Shown: positions 53,310-62,617, counted from the stretch's first letter. The stretch: DNA of 64,000 nucleotides from DATBVX01 sp963810775 (GCA_963810775.1 CAWEOT010000025.1:186001-250000); one strand, 5' to 3'. A program made the numbers and translations. Notes: generated from the sequence alone by a model not told the origin.

Positions 53310-55087
53310 GAACGGTCCTCATCGAGGGCGTGCGGAATGAAGATGGTGGATTTCTGCATGTCCCAGGCTGCGGTGGGGCAGCGCTCGGCGCAGAGTCCAC
53401 AGTGCACGCACAGGTCTTCGTCTTTCACCATCACGCGGCCGGTTTGCGGCAGCGCGCTGGAAACATATAGCGGCTGCTGCAGGTTGCGCGCGGGCGCCTT
53501 GAGCCGCTCGCGCAACTCCGCCTCCTCGCCATTCGCGGTGATGGTCAGGCAATCCACCGGGCAGATGTCGAGGCAGGCATCGCACTCGATGCACAGCTTC
53601 GCTTCGAATACCGTCTGCACGTCGCAGTTGAGGCAACGTTGAACTTCGTCCTCCGCCTGCTCCGGCGTGAAGCCGAGCTCAACCTCGATGTTGAGCTTCT
53701 TGAAGCGCTCCTTGAGGCTCACGTGCGGCATCAGCCGCCGCTCGGCAGGGTTGTAGTCGTTGGCGTACGACCACTCGTGCATTCCCATCTTGCGGCTCTG
53801 CAGATTGACGCCGTTCGGCAGGCGCTCGGTCAGTGACTGACTCTGGCAATGCTTGTGAATCGAGATCGCGGCCTGGTGACCATGCTCGACTGCCCAGATG
53901 ATGTTCTTTGGTCCGAACGCCGCATCGCCGCCGAAGAACACGCCGGCGCGCGTCGACTGGAAAGTCACCTGGTCGACGACCGGCACATCCCACTTGTCGA
54001 ACTCGATGCCGAGGTCGCGTTCCACCCAGGGGAACGCATTCTCCTGGCCGATCGCCAGGATCACATCGTCGCAGGGAAAGAATTCTTCACCGAGAACGCG
54101 CTCCGCCTTGATGCGGCCGTGATCGATGTCGTATTCCATCTTCTCGAACGTCATGCCGACGAGCTTGCCGTCCTTGATCACGAACGCCTTGGGCGAATGA
54201 TTGATGACGATCTGGACGTTCTCTTCCTCGGCATCCTCCAGCTCCCACTCCGACGCCTTGAAGAAGCCGCGCGGCTTGCGCGCCATGACCTTCACGCTCT
54301 TCGCGCCGAGTCGGAGCGAAGTGCGACAGCAGTCCATGGCCGTGTTGCCGACGCCGATGATGAGCACGCGCTCGCCGATCGATTCGATGTGGCCGAAGGC
54401 CACCGATTCGAGCCAGGCGATACCGATGTGGATGCGATCAGTGTCGTGACGGCCCGGCAGCACCAGTTCCTTTCCTTTCGGCGCACCCGATCCGACGAAC
54501 ACCGCATCGAACTCACCCGAGGCGAGTAGTGCCCGCATGCTGTCGATGCGCTGGCCGAGCCTGAGATCCACGCCCATGCCGAGAATCTGGTTGATCTCAT
54601 CGTCGAGCACTTCGGCTGGCAAGCGGAAGGACGGAATATTGGTGCGCATCAAGCCGCCCGGCTGGTCGAAGGCCTCGAAGATGGTGATTTCATAGCCGAG
54701 CGGCAGCAGATCGTTCGCCACCGTGAGCGAGGCGCAACCGGCGCCGATACAGACGATGTGCTTGCCATTCTTCAACTTTGGAATCTTCGGCAGCCGGTCG
54801 CTGATGTCGTCGCGCAGATCCGCAGCCACACGTTTCAACCTGCAGATCGCGACCGGCTTTTTCTCGACCCGGCCGCGCCGGCAAGCGGGCTCACATGGCC
54901 GATCGCATACCCGCCCGAGAATCGCCGGGAACACGTTCGATTCACGATTCACCATGTAGGCGTCGTCGAATCGGCCCTGCGCGATAAGGCGAATGTATTC
55001 CGGCACGTCGGTATGCGCGGGACACGCCCATTGGCAATCGACGACGCGGTGAAAGTAGTCCGGATGCCCGGTATCCGTAGGATTCAT
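53279..55087 (-). CDS. Flavoprotein with GltD-type NAD(P)H domain and two C-terminal [4Fe-4S] clusters
   Basis: A 602-residue electron-transfer protein. The N-terminal Fer4-type helical region has CQWACPAHTDVPEYI and GRVCDRPCEPACRRG. A GltD-like FAD/NAD(P) domain shows IGAGCASLTVANDL and IIGVGNTAMDCC. The C-terminus has two ferredoxin motifs, CIECDACLDICPVDC and CVHCGLCAERCP. It should couple the KorAB oxidoreductase to NAD(P)H/ferredoxin. The start at 55087 is chosen over 55153 because the longer version adds a Pro/Arg-rich leader. It is first in the operon. Confidence 0.88.
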   Translation of the reverse strand: MNPTDTGHPDYFHRVVDCQWACPAHTDVPEYIRLIAQGRFDDAYMVNRESNVFPAILGRVCDRPCEPACRRGRVEKKPVAICRLKRVAADLRDDISDRLPKIPKLKNGKHIVCIGAGCASLTVANDLLPLGYEITIFEAFDQPGGLMRTNIPSFRLPAEVLDDEINQILGMGVDLRLGQRIDSMRALLASGEFDAVFVGSGAPKGKELVLPGRHDTDRIHIGIAWLESVAFGHIESIGERVLIIGVGNTAMDCCRTSLRLGAKSVKVMARKPRGFFKASEWELEDAEEENVQIVINHSPKAFVIKDGKLVGMTFEKMEYDIDHGRIKAERVLGEEFFPCDDVILAIGQENAFPWVERDLGIEFDKWDVPVVDQVTFQSTRAGVFFGGDAAFGPKNIIWAVEHGHQAAISIHKHCQSQSLTERLPNGVNLQSRKMGMHEWSYANDYNPAERRLMPHVSLKERFKKLNIEVELGFTPEQAEDEVQRCLNCDVQTVFEAKLCIECDACLDICPVDCLTITANGEEAELRERLKAPARNLQQPLYVSSALPQTGRVMVKDEDLCVHCGLCAERCPTAAWDMQKSTIFIPHALDEDRSCPTEQRQSA

Positions 55088-55111
55088 TCGTGTGTTGGGG
55101 TCAGTGTAATG

Positions 55112-55141
55112 AGGGGGACGGACCTTTCGATCCGTCCCCCT
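55112..55141. repeat. REP-like palindrome
   Basis: AGGGGGACGGA (55112-55122) and TCCGTCCCCCT (55131-55141) are perfect 11-bp inverted repeats around an eight-base loop. GGGGACGG-type palindromes resemble REP elements spread by RAYT transposases in proteobacteria. It lies between the ybaK stop and the flavoprotein start. No T-run follows, so a terminator is less likely. Only one copy was noticed here, so dispersal in the genome is untested. Confidence 0.6.
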
Positions 55142-55219
55142 GCGAGGGTTCAATCGTGGGTGGCCTGCGACCCCTGGATTTGACCGGCGGGCCGCGCGCC
55201 GGTTTCACCTGCAGTTTCT

Positions 55220-55693
55220 TCAGCTGTAGTGGCGGCTGAAGCGCAGAAACTGCGCGCCGTCCATGAGCCGCTCGAAACTCTTCTCGGTGACATGTACCAG
55301 CTCTTCATGGTCTCCCGCTTCGAGATAGATGTCGCTTTGATCGCGGAGCGAAGCCTCCACGACCGTCGGTATTCCGTATTCTGCGCCAAGCGCAGGAACC
55401 GCGCCGCGCTCGCAATCCGCAAACAGGCGCCGCAGGTCTTCTTCGGTTGCGAGCCCGAGCTTGCGATGCAGGGTCGAGTTCAACACCTCGGTGAGGATGC
55501 GATGCGTTGCCGGCAGCACCGCCAGCACGAAGCCCTGCTCGTCTTTCAGCACCACGGCCTTGGCGATGCAATCGCCGGCGACGTGCGCCGCCTCGGCGAC
55601 CCGCGAGCTCGAGGCCGCATGCGGATGTCGCAGGATCTCGTGGTCGATCTCCTTCATCTTCAGGGCCTGGTGAACGGTCGGCGCAATGCTCAT
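55220..55693 (-). CDS. YbaK/ProX-like aminoacyl-tRNA deacylase domain protein
   Basis: A 157-residue YbaK/EbsC-fold protein with VAGDCIAKAVVLKDEQGFVLAVLPATH, LGLATEEDLRRLFADCERGAVPALG and a trailing FERLMDGAQF. Such proteins hydrolyse mischarged tRNAs (Ala- or Cys-tRNA-Pro) in trans. The conserved lysine of VAGDCIAK is present. The start at 55693 is chosen for its GGGGG-rich ribosome-binding region. Confidence 0.85.
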   Translation of the reverse strand: MSIAPTVHQALKMKEIDHEILRHPHAASSSRVAEAAHVAGDCIAKAVVLKDEQGFVLAVLPATHRILTEVLNSTLHRKLGLATEEDLRRLFADCERGAVPALGAEYGIPTVVEASLRDQSDIYLEAGDHEELVHVTEKSFERLMDGAQFLRFSRHYS

Positions 55694-55876
55694 GGTCGCC
55701 CCCTTTCCCTGCAGTTGAACGGAAAGGCGCAAGTATAGGCACCGCGCCGACGAAGTCACGGAGCGCGAAACCGACGGACAGCGGCTACCGGGTTCTTGTT
55801 GCGCTGCAGCGGAAACTCGGGCCTTCGTCTATTTGAAGCCCAAGGGGCGGGCGGTGGATCGGCAATAATCCGGCCC

Positions 55877-56269
55877 ATGCCCGATCCCCAGCCCACCGAG
55901 ATCAAACTCAGGCGCAAGTCACGCGTCGTGGAGGTGAATTTCGATGACGGCCGTCGTTTCGAGCTGCCGTTCGAGTACCTGCGCGTCTATTCACCGTCTG
56001 CGGAGGTAAAAGGGCATGGCCCGGGACAGGAAGTGCTGCAGTTCGGCAAGGAGAACGTCCAGGTGACGCGAGTCGAACCCACCGGACAGTACGCGGTGCG
56101 GTTGATCTTCGATGACGGCCACGATACCGGCCTCTATTCGTGGAAGTATCTGTACGAGCTGGGTCGCGACTTCGCGGCGAAGTGGCACCATTACCTGTCG
56201 CGACTCAAGCAGTACGGCTACGAGCGCAAGCCTGTCGACCAGTACAATCCTCGCGATGGGCTCGACTGA
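55877..56269 (+). CDS. DUF971 protein
   Basis: A 130-residue protein with the DUF971 fold: EIKLRRKSRVVEVNFDDGRRFEL, VTRVEPTGQYAVRLIFDDGHDTGLYSWKYLYELG. The domain is related to the N-terminal zinc domain of gamma-butyrobetaine hydroxylase; its function in bacteria is not firmly known. It overlaps the ubiE start by 14 bases and is the usual neighbour of hslU and ubiE. Confidence 0.87.
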   Translation: MPDPQPTEIKLRRKSRVVEVNFDDGRRFELPFEYLRVYSPSAEVKGHGPGQEVLQFGKENVQVTRVEPTGQYAVRLIFDDGHDTGLYSWKYLYELGRDFAAKWHHYLSRLKQYGYERKPVDQYNPRDGLD

Positions 56270-57026
56270 CAACCAGGATTCCACCGGGCGCAACGCGGAC
56301 TTCGGATTCGAGCAGGTCGCTTGGGGAGAAAAGGCGCGCCGCGTTCGCGGCGTGTTCGACTCAGTCGCCGGCAAGTATGACCTGATGAACGACCTGATGT
56401 CGGGCGGAATGCACCGGCTCTGGAAGCAGTTTGCGTTGTCACTGACCGGGCTCAGGCAAGGCCAGCGGGCGCTGGACGTTGCCGGCGGTACCGGCGATCT
56501 GGCACTCGGGCTCGCGCACCAGGTCGGACGCAGTGGCCTGATCGTATTGTCAGATATCAATGCTGCCATGCTCGCACGCGGCCGCGAACGCCTTCTGGAC
56601 GCCGGCATTGCGAGTAACGTTTCGTTCTGCCTCGCGGACGCCGAACGCCTGCCCATGGCCGATCAAAGTTTCGACTGCGTGACGATCGCGTTCGGTCTGC
56701 GCAATGTCACGGACAAGCCTGCTGCGCTTGCGTCCGTGCGGCGCGTGCTGCGCCCGGGCGGCCAGCTTGTAATCCTCGAGTTCTCGCGCCCGACACTGCC
56801 CGGTCTGCAACCCCTCTATGACGGCTACTCGTTTCGAATACTGCCGCTGCTCGGCAAGTTGGTTGCGGGGGATGCGGACAGCTATCGCTACCTGGCGGAA
56901 TCGATCCGCATGCACCCGGACCAGGAGTCGCTTCTCGCGATGCTGCGCGATGCGGGCCTCGAAGGCTGCCGCTATCACAACCTGAGCGGCGGCATCGTCG
57001 CCGTGCACCGCGGCTATCGTTACTGA
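56256..57026 (+). CDS. ubiE: UbiE: demethylmenaquinone/2-polyprenyl-6-methoxybenzoquinol methyltransferase
   Basis: A 256-residue SAM-dependent C-methyltransferase. It has VFDSVAGKYDLMNDLMSGGMHRLWK, motif I LDVAGGTGDLALGL, and FGLRNVTDKPAALASVRRVLRPGG, with LEFSRPTLPGLQPLYDGYSF near the end. It acts in ubiquinone (and possibly menaquinone) synthesis. The ATG at 56256 overlaps the DUF971 end; the longer upstream reading is rejected. Confidence 0.97.
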   Translation: MGSTDNQDSTGRNADFGFEQVAWGEKARRVRGVFDSVAGKYDLMNDLMSGGMHRLWKQFALSLTGLRQGQRALDVAGGTGDLALGLAHQVGRSGLIVLSDINAAMLARGRERLLDAGIASNVSFCLADAERLPMADQSFDCVTIAFGLRNVTDKPAALASVRRVLRPGGQLVILEFSRPTLPGLQPLYDGYSFRILPLLGKLVAGDADSYRYLAESIRMHPDQESLLAMLRDAGLEGCRYHNLSGGIVAVHRGYRY

Positions 57027-57029
57027 CGC

Positions 57030-57626
57030 ATGCTGCTGGATCAGCTCGCCGGGCTCCTGAACCGCAACGTCGCCATGTCGACGCAGGCACAGGCATTAGC
57101 GCAGCGGCTCGAAGGCCGCTCGTTGGCCGTGCATGTCGAGGGCCTGCCGTTGAGAGTGTTAGCAAGCATCGAGTCGGGCCAGGTCACTCTCAGCACGGCA
57201 GCGGACGAGACGGCAGATGCGACGGTTTCTGGTTCGCCCCTTAGCTTGCTGTCGCTGATCGGCACTGATGCCCGCGTGCGGCTGCGAAGCAGTCCCGTAA
57301 CGATCAACGGCAATGCGGAAATCGCCGAGGGCTTCCAGGAGCTGCTACGCGCCGCGCGTCCTGAGCTCGAGGAGGAATTGTCACGCCATATCGGCGACGT
57401 CGCGGCCCACCAGGTCGGCAACGTCTTGCGCGGCCTCACCGGGTGGGGACGCAATGCCGCCGCAACTTTCGCCGCCAACATTGGCGAGTACCTGCAGGAA
57501 GAAGGCCGCGACCTCGTGACACGAACCGAAATGGACGAATTCCTGCGCGAGGTCGACGAGCAGCGCGAGACTGCCGACCGCCTCGAAGCGCGCGTCGCGC
57601 AGCTCACGAGGCCCTCAAAGCGATGA
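57030..57626 (+). CDS. ubiJ: UbiJ (SCP2-domain) ubiquinone biosynthesis accessory factor
   Basis: A 198-residue UbiJ. An SCP2-type lipid-binding domain (residues about 20-115, SLAVHVEGLPLRVLASIESG, ADATVSGSPLSLLSLIG) is followed by a helical tail. It binds ubiquinone intermediates within the Ubi complex and pairs with UbiK, encoded near the left end. It lies between ubiE (3 bases away) and ubiB (ATGA overlap). Confidence 0.93.
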   Translation: MLLDQLAGLLNRNVAMSTQAQALAQRLEGRSLAVHVEGLPLRVLASIESGQVTLSTAADETADATVSGSPLSLLSLIGTDARVRLRSSPVTINGNAEIAEGFQELLRAARPELEEELSRHIGDVAAHQVGNVLRGLTGWGRNAAATFAANIGEYLQEEGRDLVTRTEMDEFLREVDEQRETADRLEARVAQLTRPSKR

Positions 57627-59266
57627 AGCCGCGGGTCGTCCTTAGGCTCCTGCAGATCCAGCACGTCCTGGTCCGTCACGGCTTCGATGACTTCATCTCG
57701 GCCACCCATCTTTACCGTCCGTTCCGGCTCGCGCTCTACCTCGTGCCGTGGACGTGGTTCGCACGCGACCGCGGCCTGCCGCGTGGCGCGCGGCTGCGCC
57801 TGGCGCTCGAGGAGCTCGGCCCAATCTTCGTGAAATTCGGCCAGGCTCTCTCCACGCGCCCGGACCTGCTGCCCGCCGACATTGCCACTGAGCTCGCGAA
57901 GCTGCAGGACCAGGTGCCGCCGTTCCCGGGTGCAACAGCCCGCGCACTCATCGCAACCGCGTACGGGCGCTCACCCGACGAGGTATTCGAAACGTTCGAA
58001 GAAAATGCGTTGGCGGCCGCGTCGATCGCCCAGGTGCATGCGGCAACGCTGCGCGGCGGAGCCAAGGTCGTCGTCAAGGTGCTGCGGCCGGGGATGTCCG
58101 AGGTCATCGGCCGCGACCTCGAGGTATTGCACGCCCTCGCGGGGCTCGCTGAGCGCTACTGGGCCGACGCCAGGCGCCTGCGGCCGGTCGAGGTCGTGCG
58201 TGAATACCAGAAGACCATCCTCGATGAGCTGGACCTGATGCGCGAAGCTGCGAACGCGGCTCAGCTCAAGCGCAACTTCGCCGCATCGGACCTGCTCTAC
58301 GTTCCGGAGGTCTACTGGGACTACTGCCGCGGCAACGTGATCGTGATGGAGCGCATCTATGGCATTCCCATCAGCGATGTGGCGCGACTGCGCAGCCTCA
58401 AGACCAACATTGCGCGGCTCGCCGAAAACGGGGTGGAGATCTTCTTCACCCAGGTGTTCCGGCACAACTTCTTTCATGCCGACATGCATCCGGGGAACAT
58501 CTTCGTGATTGCGGATGATCCGGAACATCCGCGCTACGCGGCGGTGGATTTCGGCATCGTCGGGACGCTGAGCCCGCGCGACCAATACTACCTGGCGGAG
58601 AACTTCCTGGCGTTCTTCGAGCGCGACTATCACCGCGTCGCGAAGCTGCACGTCGATTCGGGCTGGGTGCCCGCCGCAACGCGGGTCGATGAGCTGGAAT
58701 CGGCGGTCCGCACGGTCTGCGAGCCGATCTTCAACAAGCCGCTCAAGGACATCTCGTTCGGGCAGGTGCTGCTGCGACTGTTCGAGACCGCGCGTCGCTT
58801 CAACATGGAAATCCAGCCACAGCTCTTCCTGCTGCAGAAAACGTTACTGAATGTCGAAGGACTTGGACGACAGCTCTATCCGGAGCTCGATCTGTGGAAG
58901 ACTGCCCAACCCATCCTGCGCGATTGGATGCGTGAGCGCGTCAGCGGACGCGCGATCATGGAGCGATTACGCACGCAGCTTCCGGACCTCGCCGAAGCGG
59001 CCAAGTCGCTGCCACAAATCGTGCAAGGCATGATCCAACAGGCCGCGGACGGACGCCTGCGACTGAGGGTGGAAACGCCGGGGCTGGAAGAACTTAAGCG
59101 CACGGTCCGCGAGACCAACGCGCGCCGGGATGCAATCACAGTAGCCGGCGTTCTGCTGCTCGGCGGCATCGTCTGGCTCGCAGTGGGGCACAACCCGAGC
59201 TGGCCGGGTTGGGCATTGTCAGTCACCGGCGTGCTCTGGCTCTACAGCATCTGGCGGCGCGACTAG
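57623..59266 (+). CDS. ubiB: UbiB atypical kinase-like protein
   Basis: A 547-residue ADCK/UbiB family ATPase needed for ubiquinone synthesis. The family KxGQ motif is in FVKFGQALSTRPD, the A-rich loop in ENALAAASIAQVHAA, and later HADMHPGN and DFGIVGTLSPRD. Two C-terminal transmembrane helices (residues about 500-545) anchor it. The start at 57623 overlaps ubiJ (ATGA). Confidence 0.97.
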   Translation: MKPRVVLRLLQIQHVLVRHGFDDFISATHLYRPFRLALYLVPWTWFARDRGLPRGARLRLALEELGPIFVKFGQALSTRPDLLPADIATELAKLQDQVPPFPGATARALIATAYGRSPDEVFETFEENALAAASIAQVHAATLRGGAKVVVKVLRPGMSEVIGRDLEVLHALAGLAERYWADARRLRPVEVVREYQKTILDELDLMREAANAAQLKRNFAASDLLYVPEVYWDYCRGNVIVMERIYGIPISDVARLRSLKTNIARLAENGVEIFFTQVFRHNFFHADMHPGNIFVIADDPEHPRYAAVDFGIVGTLSPRDQYYLAENFLAFFERDYHRVAKLHVDSGWVPAATRVDELESAVRTVCEPIFNKPLKDISFGQVLLRLFETARRFNMEIQPQLFLLQKTLLNVEGLGRQLYPELDLWKTAQPILRDWMRERVSGRAIMERLRTQLPDLAEAAKSLPQIVQGMIQQAADGRLRLRVETPGLEELKRTVRETNARRDAITVAGVLLLGGIVWLAVGHNPSWPGWALSVTGVLWLYSIWRRD

Positions 59267-59379
59267 CACAATTCATTCACAGGTCTCTCATGCACCGCCG
59301 TGCATGCGCCCGGTATCATTTGCGTTTCGCCGACTAACGCGCCGACTCCATCAATAACAATTCACCTGCGGAGTACCTC

Positions 59380-60465
59380 ATGGAAGCACAGTCCGCCGAG
59401 GCTGCAGCGCCCGGGTCCGAATCGCCTCCCGACAGCAGCACGACGGTCGAGCAGTTTCGATTCACGGGTTCGGGCGGTGAGTATTTCCGCATCTGGATCG
59501 TGAACCTGCTGCTCAGCGTGGTCACGCTCGGAATCTATTCCGCGTGGGCCAAGGTGCGCCGTATGCGCTACTTCTACGGCAACACGCATCTCGCCGGCGA
59601 TGTGTTCGAATACCACGGGCAGCCGCGCCAGATCCTGAAGGGGCGGGTGATCGCCTTCGGCATGTTCCTGGTCTATTTCATCGTGTCGGCGATTTCAGAA
59701 CTGGCCGGCGTGTTGCTGGCCCTCATCTTCTTTTTCTTCGTGCCGTGGTTCGCGGTCAAAGCGCTCACATTTCGCGCGCGCATGAGCTCCTATCGCAATA
59801 TCCGCTTCAACTTCGAGCAGGATCATCACGGCGCCGCGAAAGTCTTCATCGGCTTCGCCATGCTGGTCGGCATCACACTGGGACTGTTCTATCCGTACTT
59901 CGCCTATGGGCGCTACCGGTTCGCGATCAACAACACGAGTTACGGCAAGGCCCGACTGAACCTGTTCGCGGGAGCTGGCGTGTTCTACTGGATCTACTTT
60001 CGAGCCGCTCTGCTCTACATTGCGGCCATCGCCATCGGGCTTGCGGTGTTTCGTTTCTGGAAAGGGTTCGGCATCGATGTTCTCAGCGATCCGAAAAAGT
60101 TCAGCTCCATGGTACCCGGGCTGGTGATCGTGTTTCTCCCGCTGTTGCTGTTCGTCGGGGCGTTCCTTAACAAGTGTCTGCAGAATGCCACGCTCGGCAA
60201 CGTGACAATTCATCGGCATCGACTGCTCAGCGGCATGCAGACCGGCCGCCTCTTCTGGCTCTACCTCAGTAACACAGCACTGATCGTCGCGACACTCGGC
60301 ATCTTCATTCCATGGGCACACGTGCGCATGGCGCAGTATCGCTTCGAGCGGCTCGCGCTCGAAGTACGTGGCAGCCTCGATGAGTTCATCGCCGGTGAAT
60401 CGCAAGCCGCGGCCGCAACGGGCGAAGAAATCAGCGACATGTTCGACGTCGACCTGGGGTTATGA
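59380..60465 (+). CDS. DUF898 (YjgN-like) multi-pass membrane protein
   Basis: A 361-residue YjgN/DUF898 protein with two repeated modules of several helices (FRFTGSGGEYFRIWIVNLLLS and RLFWLYLSNTALIVATLGIF, each followed by a GIYSAW/GIFIPW turn). Function unknown. It overlaps the M48 peptidase gene by four bases (ATGA), suggesting they act together. CGGAG precedes the ATG by about seven bases. Confidence 0.87.
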   Translation: MEAQSAEAAAPGSESPPDSSTTVEQFRFTGSGGEYFRIWIVNLLLSVVTLGIYSAWAKVRRMRYFYGNTHLAGDVFEYHGQPRQILKGRVIAFGMFLVYFIVSAISELAGVLLALIFFFFVPWFAVKALTFRARMSSYRNIRFNFEQDHHGAAKVFIGFAMLVGITLGLFYPYFAYGRYRFAINNTSYGKARLNLFAGAGVFYWIYFRAALLYIAAIAIGLAVFRFWKGFGIDVLSDPKKFSSMVPGLVIVFLPLLLFVGAFLNKCLQNATLGNVTIHRHRLLSGMQTGRLFWLYLSNTALIVATLGIFIPWAHVRMAQYRFERLALEVRGSLDEFIAGESQAAAATGEEISDMFDVDLGL

Positions 60466-61469
60466 CCGGGCTCAGGGGCCAGTACTTCGATGGCAGGAGC
60501 TCGCTCCGGCACCCTGTCGAGCTCCAGATCGGAATGGATGGCAGGCTGCGCGTGACCGGCCTCGCTGAAGTGCGCGAATATCGGCTCAGCGAAACGGAAG
60601 TATCCGAGCGTATCGGCCAGACGCCGCGCACGCTGCGCTTCCCGGACGGTTCGGCGTGCCAGATCCTCGACAATGACGCGATCGACGCCGCTCTCGAGGC
60701 ACTCGCCACCACCACTGTCCAGCACGACGTGCATCGGCTGGAAAGCCAGTGGACTTATGCCGTCGTGGCGCTGCTCGCGCTGGTTGCCATCGTGTGGGCT
60801 GGAATCCAGTACGGAATACCGGCGGCAGCTCGCCATGTGGCCGCGATCTTCCCGCCGCGCGCGGATGCGCTCATCGGCACGCAAGCGCTGGAGCTGCTCG
60901 ATCACGGGTACCTGTCACCCTCGAAGCTCCCGCCTGAGCGGCAGCAGCAGTTGCGAGTGAAGTTCGCAGCCATGACGCGCGATCTCGACGCCGCGCACCA
61001 GTATCGCCTTGAGTTCCGGCAGGGCGGCGAGCTGGGCGCGAATGCGTTCGCTTTGCCGTCGGGAATCGTGGTGATGACCGACGAGCTGGTCGGGCTCGCG
61101 CAAGCCGACGAGGAGCTGGAAGTGGTTCTCGCGCATGAGATCGGGCACGTGGTTCACCGGCACAGCCTGCGGATGCTGCTGCAGAATTCCGCAACCTCGT
61201 TGCTGATGATCGGATTGACGGGGGATGTCAGCTCCGCTTCGGTGCTGGTTGCCGGCGTGCCGACTGCGCTCGTGCAGGCAAAGCATTCACGACAGTTCGA
61301 GGCCGAGGCGGACGACTACGCCTATGCGTGGATGGATCGCAATGGCATTTCGCACCGTTACTTCGGCGATATGCTCTCTCGCCTCGAAAAGAAATACGGC
61401 GGCGCGGAGGCCAGTGCGTTGAGCTGGCTGTCCTCGCACCCGCGCAGCGCCGAGCGTATCCGCAACTAG
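60462..61469 (+). CDS. M48-family zinc metallopeptidase, membrane-anchored
   Basis: A 335-residue peptidase. An N-terminal cytosolic-type domain (residues 1-90) precedes one transmembrane helix (about residues 98-118, YAVVALLALVAIVWAGIQYG). The M48 domain then shows VLAHEIGHVVHRHS and FEAEADDYAYAWM with the third zinc ligand Glu. It is coupled to DUF898 and is convergent with the hotdog-like gene at 61492. Confidence 0.9.
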   Translation: MTGLRGQYFDGRSSLRHPVELQIGMDGRLRVTGLAEVREYRLSETEVSERIGQTPRTLRFPDGSACQILDNDAIDAALEALATTTVQHDVHRLESQWTYAVVALLALVAIVWAGIQYGIPAAARHVAAIFPPRADALIGTQALELLDHGYLSPSKLPPERQQQLRVKFAAMTRDLDAAHQYRLEFRQGGELGANAFALPSGIVVMTDELVGLAQADEELEVVLAHEIGHVVHRHSLRMLLQNSATSLLMIGLTGDVSSASVLVAGVPTALVQAKHSRQFEAEADDYAYAWMDRNGISHRYFGDMLSRLEKKYGGAEASALSWLSSHPRSAERIRN

Positions 61470-61491
61470 GGGCTCTTCTTCCAAGGCGACA

Positions 61492-62217
61492 TTACGGCTG
61501 GAGGCGCGTCAACGGGATCTGCTCCTTGAGCTCGATCCAGGTGGCGAGCGCGCGTGCGCAGGGCTCGCCATCATCGTCGTAGACCGCCGTCGCCACCTGG
61601 TGCTTGCGCCCTTCGCTGCCCAGACGCCAGCCGAGCACCACACATGACTCCGATGCGTGCACGCGTCGATCGACCCTGGCTGAAATCTCACCGAGCAGCA
61701 TCACGCGGTAGTCGGAGCGCGCCGCGAAGTACCCGGGGCAGTCGAGCGCCGCCCACATGAATTCAGAGCACACCTTCCCATCCGCAGCACACAACGACTC
61801 GTCCGGCATCCATGGCGCAGCGACAATGCCACTGTCGCCCCAGGCGCCGGGAAAGATGCGCAAGCCGTCGCCACGCGCACGCTGCGGCCCACACACGAAG
61901 CAGGTTGGAAACGCGTGCTGCTTGAAGCCGGGATACGAACGCGACGCATTGAGCGCGGCGACATAGGAGGGCGCCGCAGGCACATCGAGCTGCAGCATAT
62001 GCGGCTCGGCCTCTGCGATGAGCTCGCCGTCATGCTTCACCTCCAGCCGTCCATCGTCACCGCGATGGACGATGAGCGGCGCATTTAGCGGCGGTGGCTT
62101 TCGCAACCACACGCGCAGCGGCACTTGCGATTGTCCGGCGATCATGCCGCACGTGTAGCCGCCGTTGCCCGAATCGGGAGGCCCGCAGAAGCGCGCGCCG
62201 ATGGTGATGATTTCCAC
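61492..62217 (-). CDS. Thioesterase-like (hotdog-fold) protein
   Basis: A 241-residue protein. Features include ARFCGPPDSGNGGYTCGMIA at the start, RKPPPLNAPLIVHRGDDGRL and the motif FPTCFVCGP. The layout matches uncharacterised double-hotdog acyl-CoA thioesterase-like proteins; the assignment is family-level and no catalytic test is possible from sequence. The gene lies 6 bases downstream of DUF2007 on the same strand. Confidence 0.65.
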   Translation of the reverse strand: MEIITIGARFCGPPDSGNGGYTCGMIAGQSQVPLRVWLRKPPPLNAPLIVHRGDDGRLEVKHDGELIAEAEPHMLQLDVPAAPSYVAALNASRSYPGFKQHAFPTCFVCGPQRARGDGLRIFPGAWGDSGIVAAPWMPDESLCAADGKVCSEFMWAALDCPGYFAARSDYRVMLLGEISARVDRRVHASESCVVLGWRLGSEGRKHQVATAVYDDDGEPCARALATWIELKEQIPLTRLQP

Positions 62218-62223
62218 TTGCGC

Positions 62224-62547
62224 TCAGGTCGCTTCCGAGCCGCGCTCGCACCCGCAGCGCCAGCAACTGGTGAATTGCGGCTCCAGCCGCTCGCGGCATC
62301 CCGGGCATTGCCAGGCAGTGCCTGACTGATGAATTCCGGCAAGTTCCGCGGCCACCACGCGTTCTGCGTGGGCGTGCTCGGTCTCGTCAACCGCCCACAA
62401 CTGGGGCCAGCCTTCGACAACCGGGATCTCGCCGATCGCGCTGCCCAGGTGATAGTTGCGCAGCTCGCAGCGGATGCCGACGTTCTCCAGCAGATTGCGC
62501 ATGTGGGCCACCTGCACTACGGATTCAGCGCTGTAAACGAGTTTCAT
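62224..62547 (-). CDS. DUF2007 protein with C-terminal zinc ribbon
   Basis: A 107-residue protein. The N-terminal DUF2007 (MKLVYSAESVVQVAHMRNLL then NVGIRCELRNYHLG) is often called a putative signal-transducing domain. The C-terminal WQCPGCRERLEPQFTSCWRCG is a zinc ribbon with four cysteines. Function unknown. Confidence 0.8.
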   Translation of the reverse strand: MKLVYSAESVVQVAHMRNLLENVGIRCELRNYHLGSAIGEIPVVEGWPQLWAVDETEHAHAERVVAAELAGIHQSGTAWQCPGCRERLEPQFTSCWRCGCERGSEAT

Positions 62548-62617
62548 TGGGACGGACGGGATTGGCGCTGCCTTGCGGCGAACCTAGCGCCGCGGCCAGC
62601 GGGGGTCAACCACGGCC

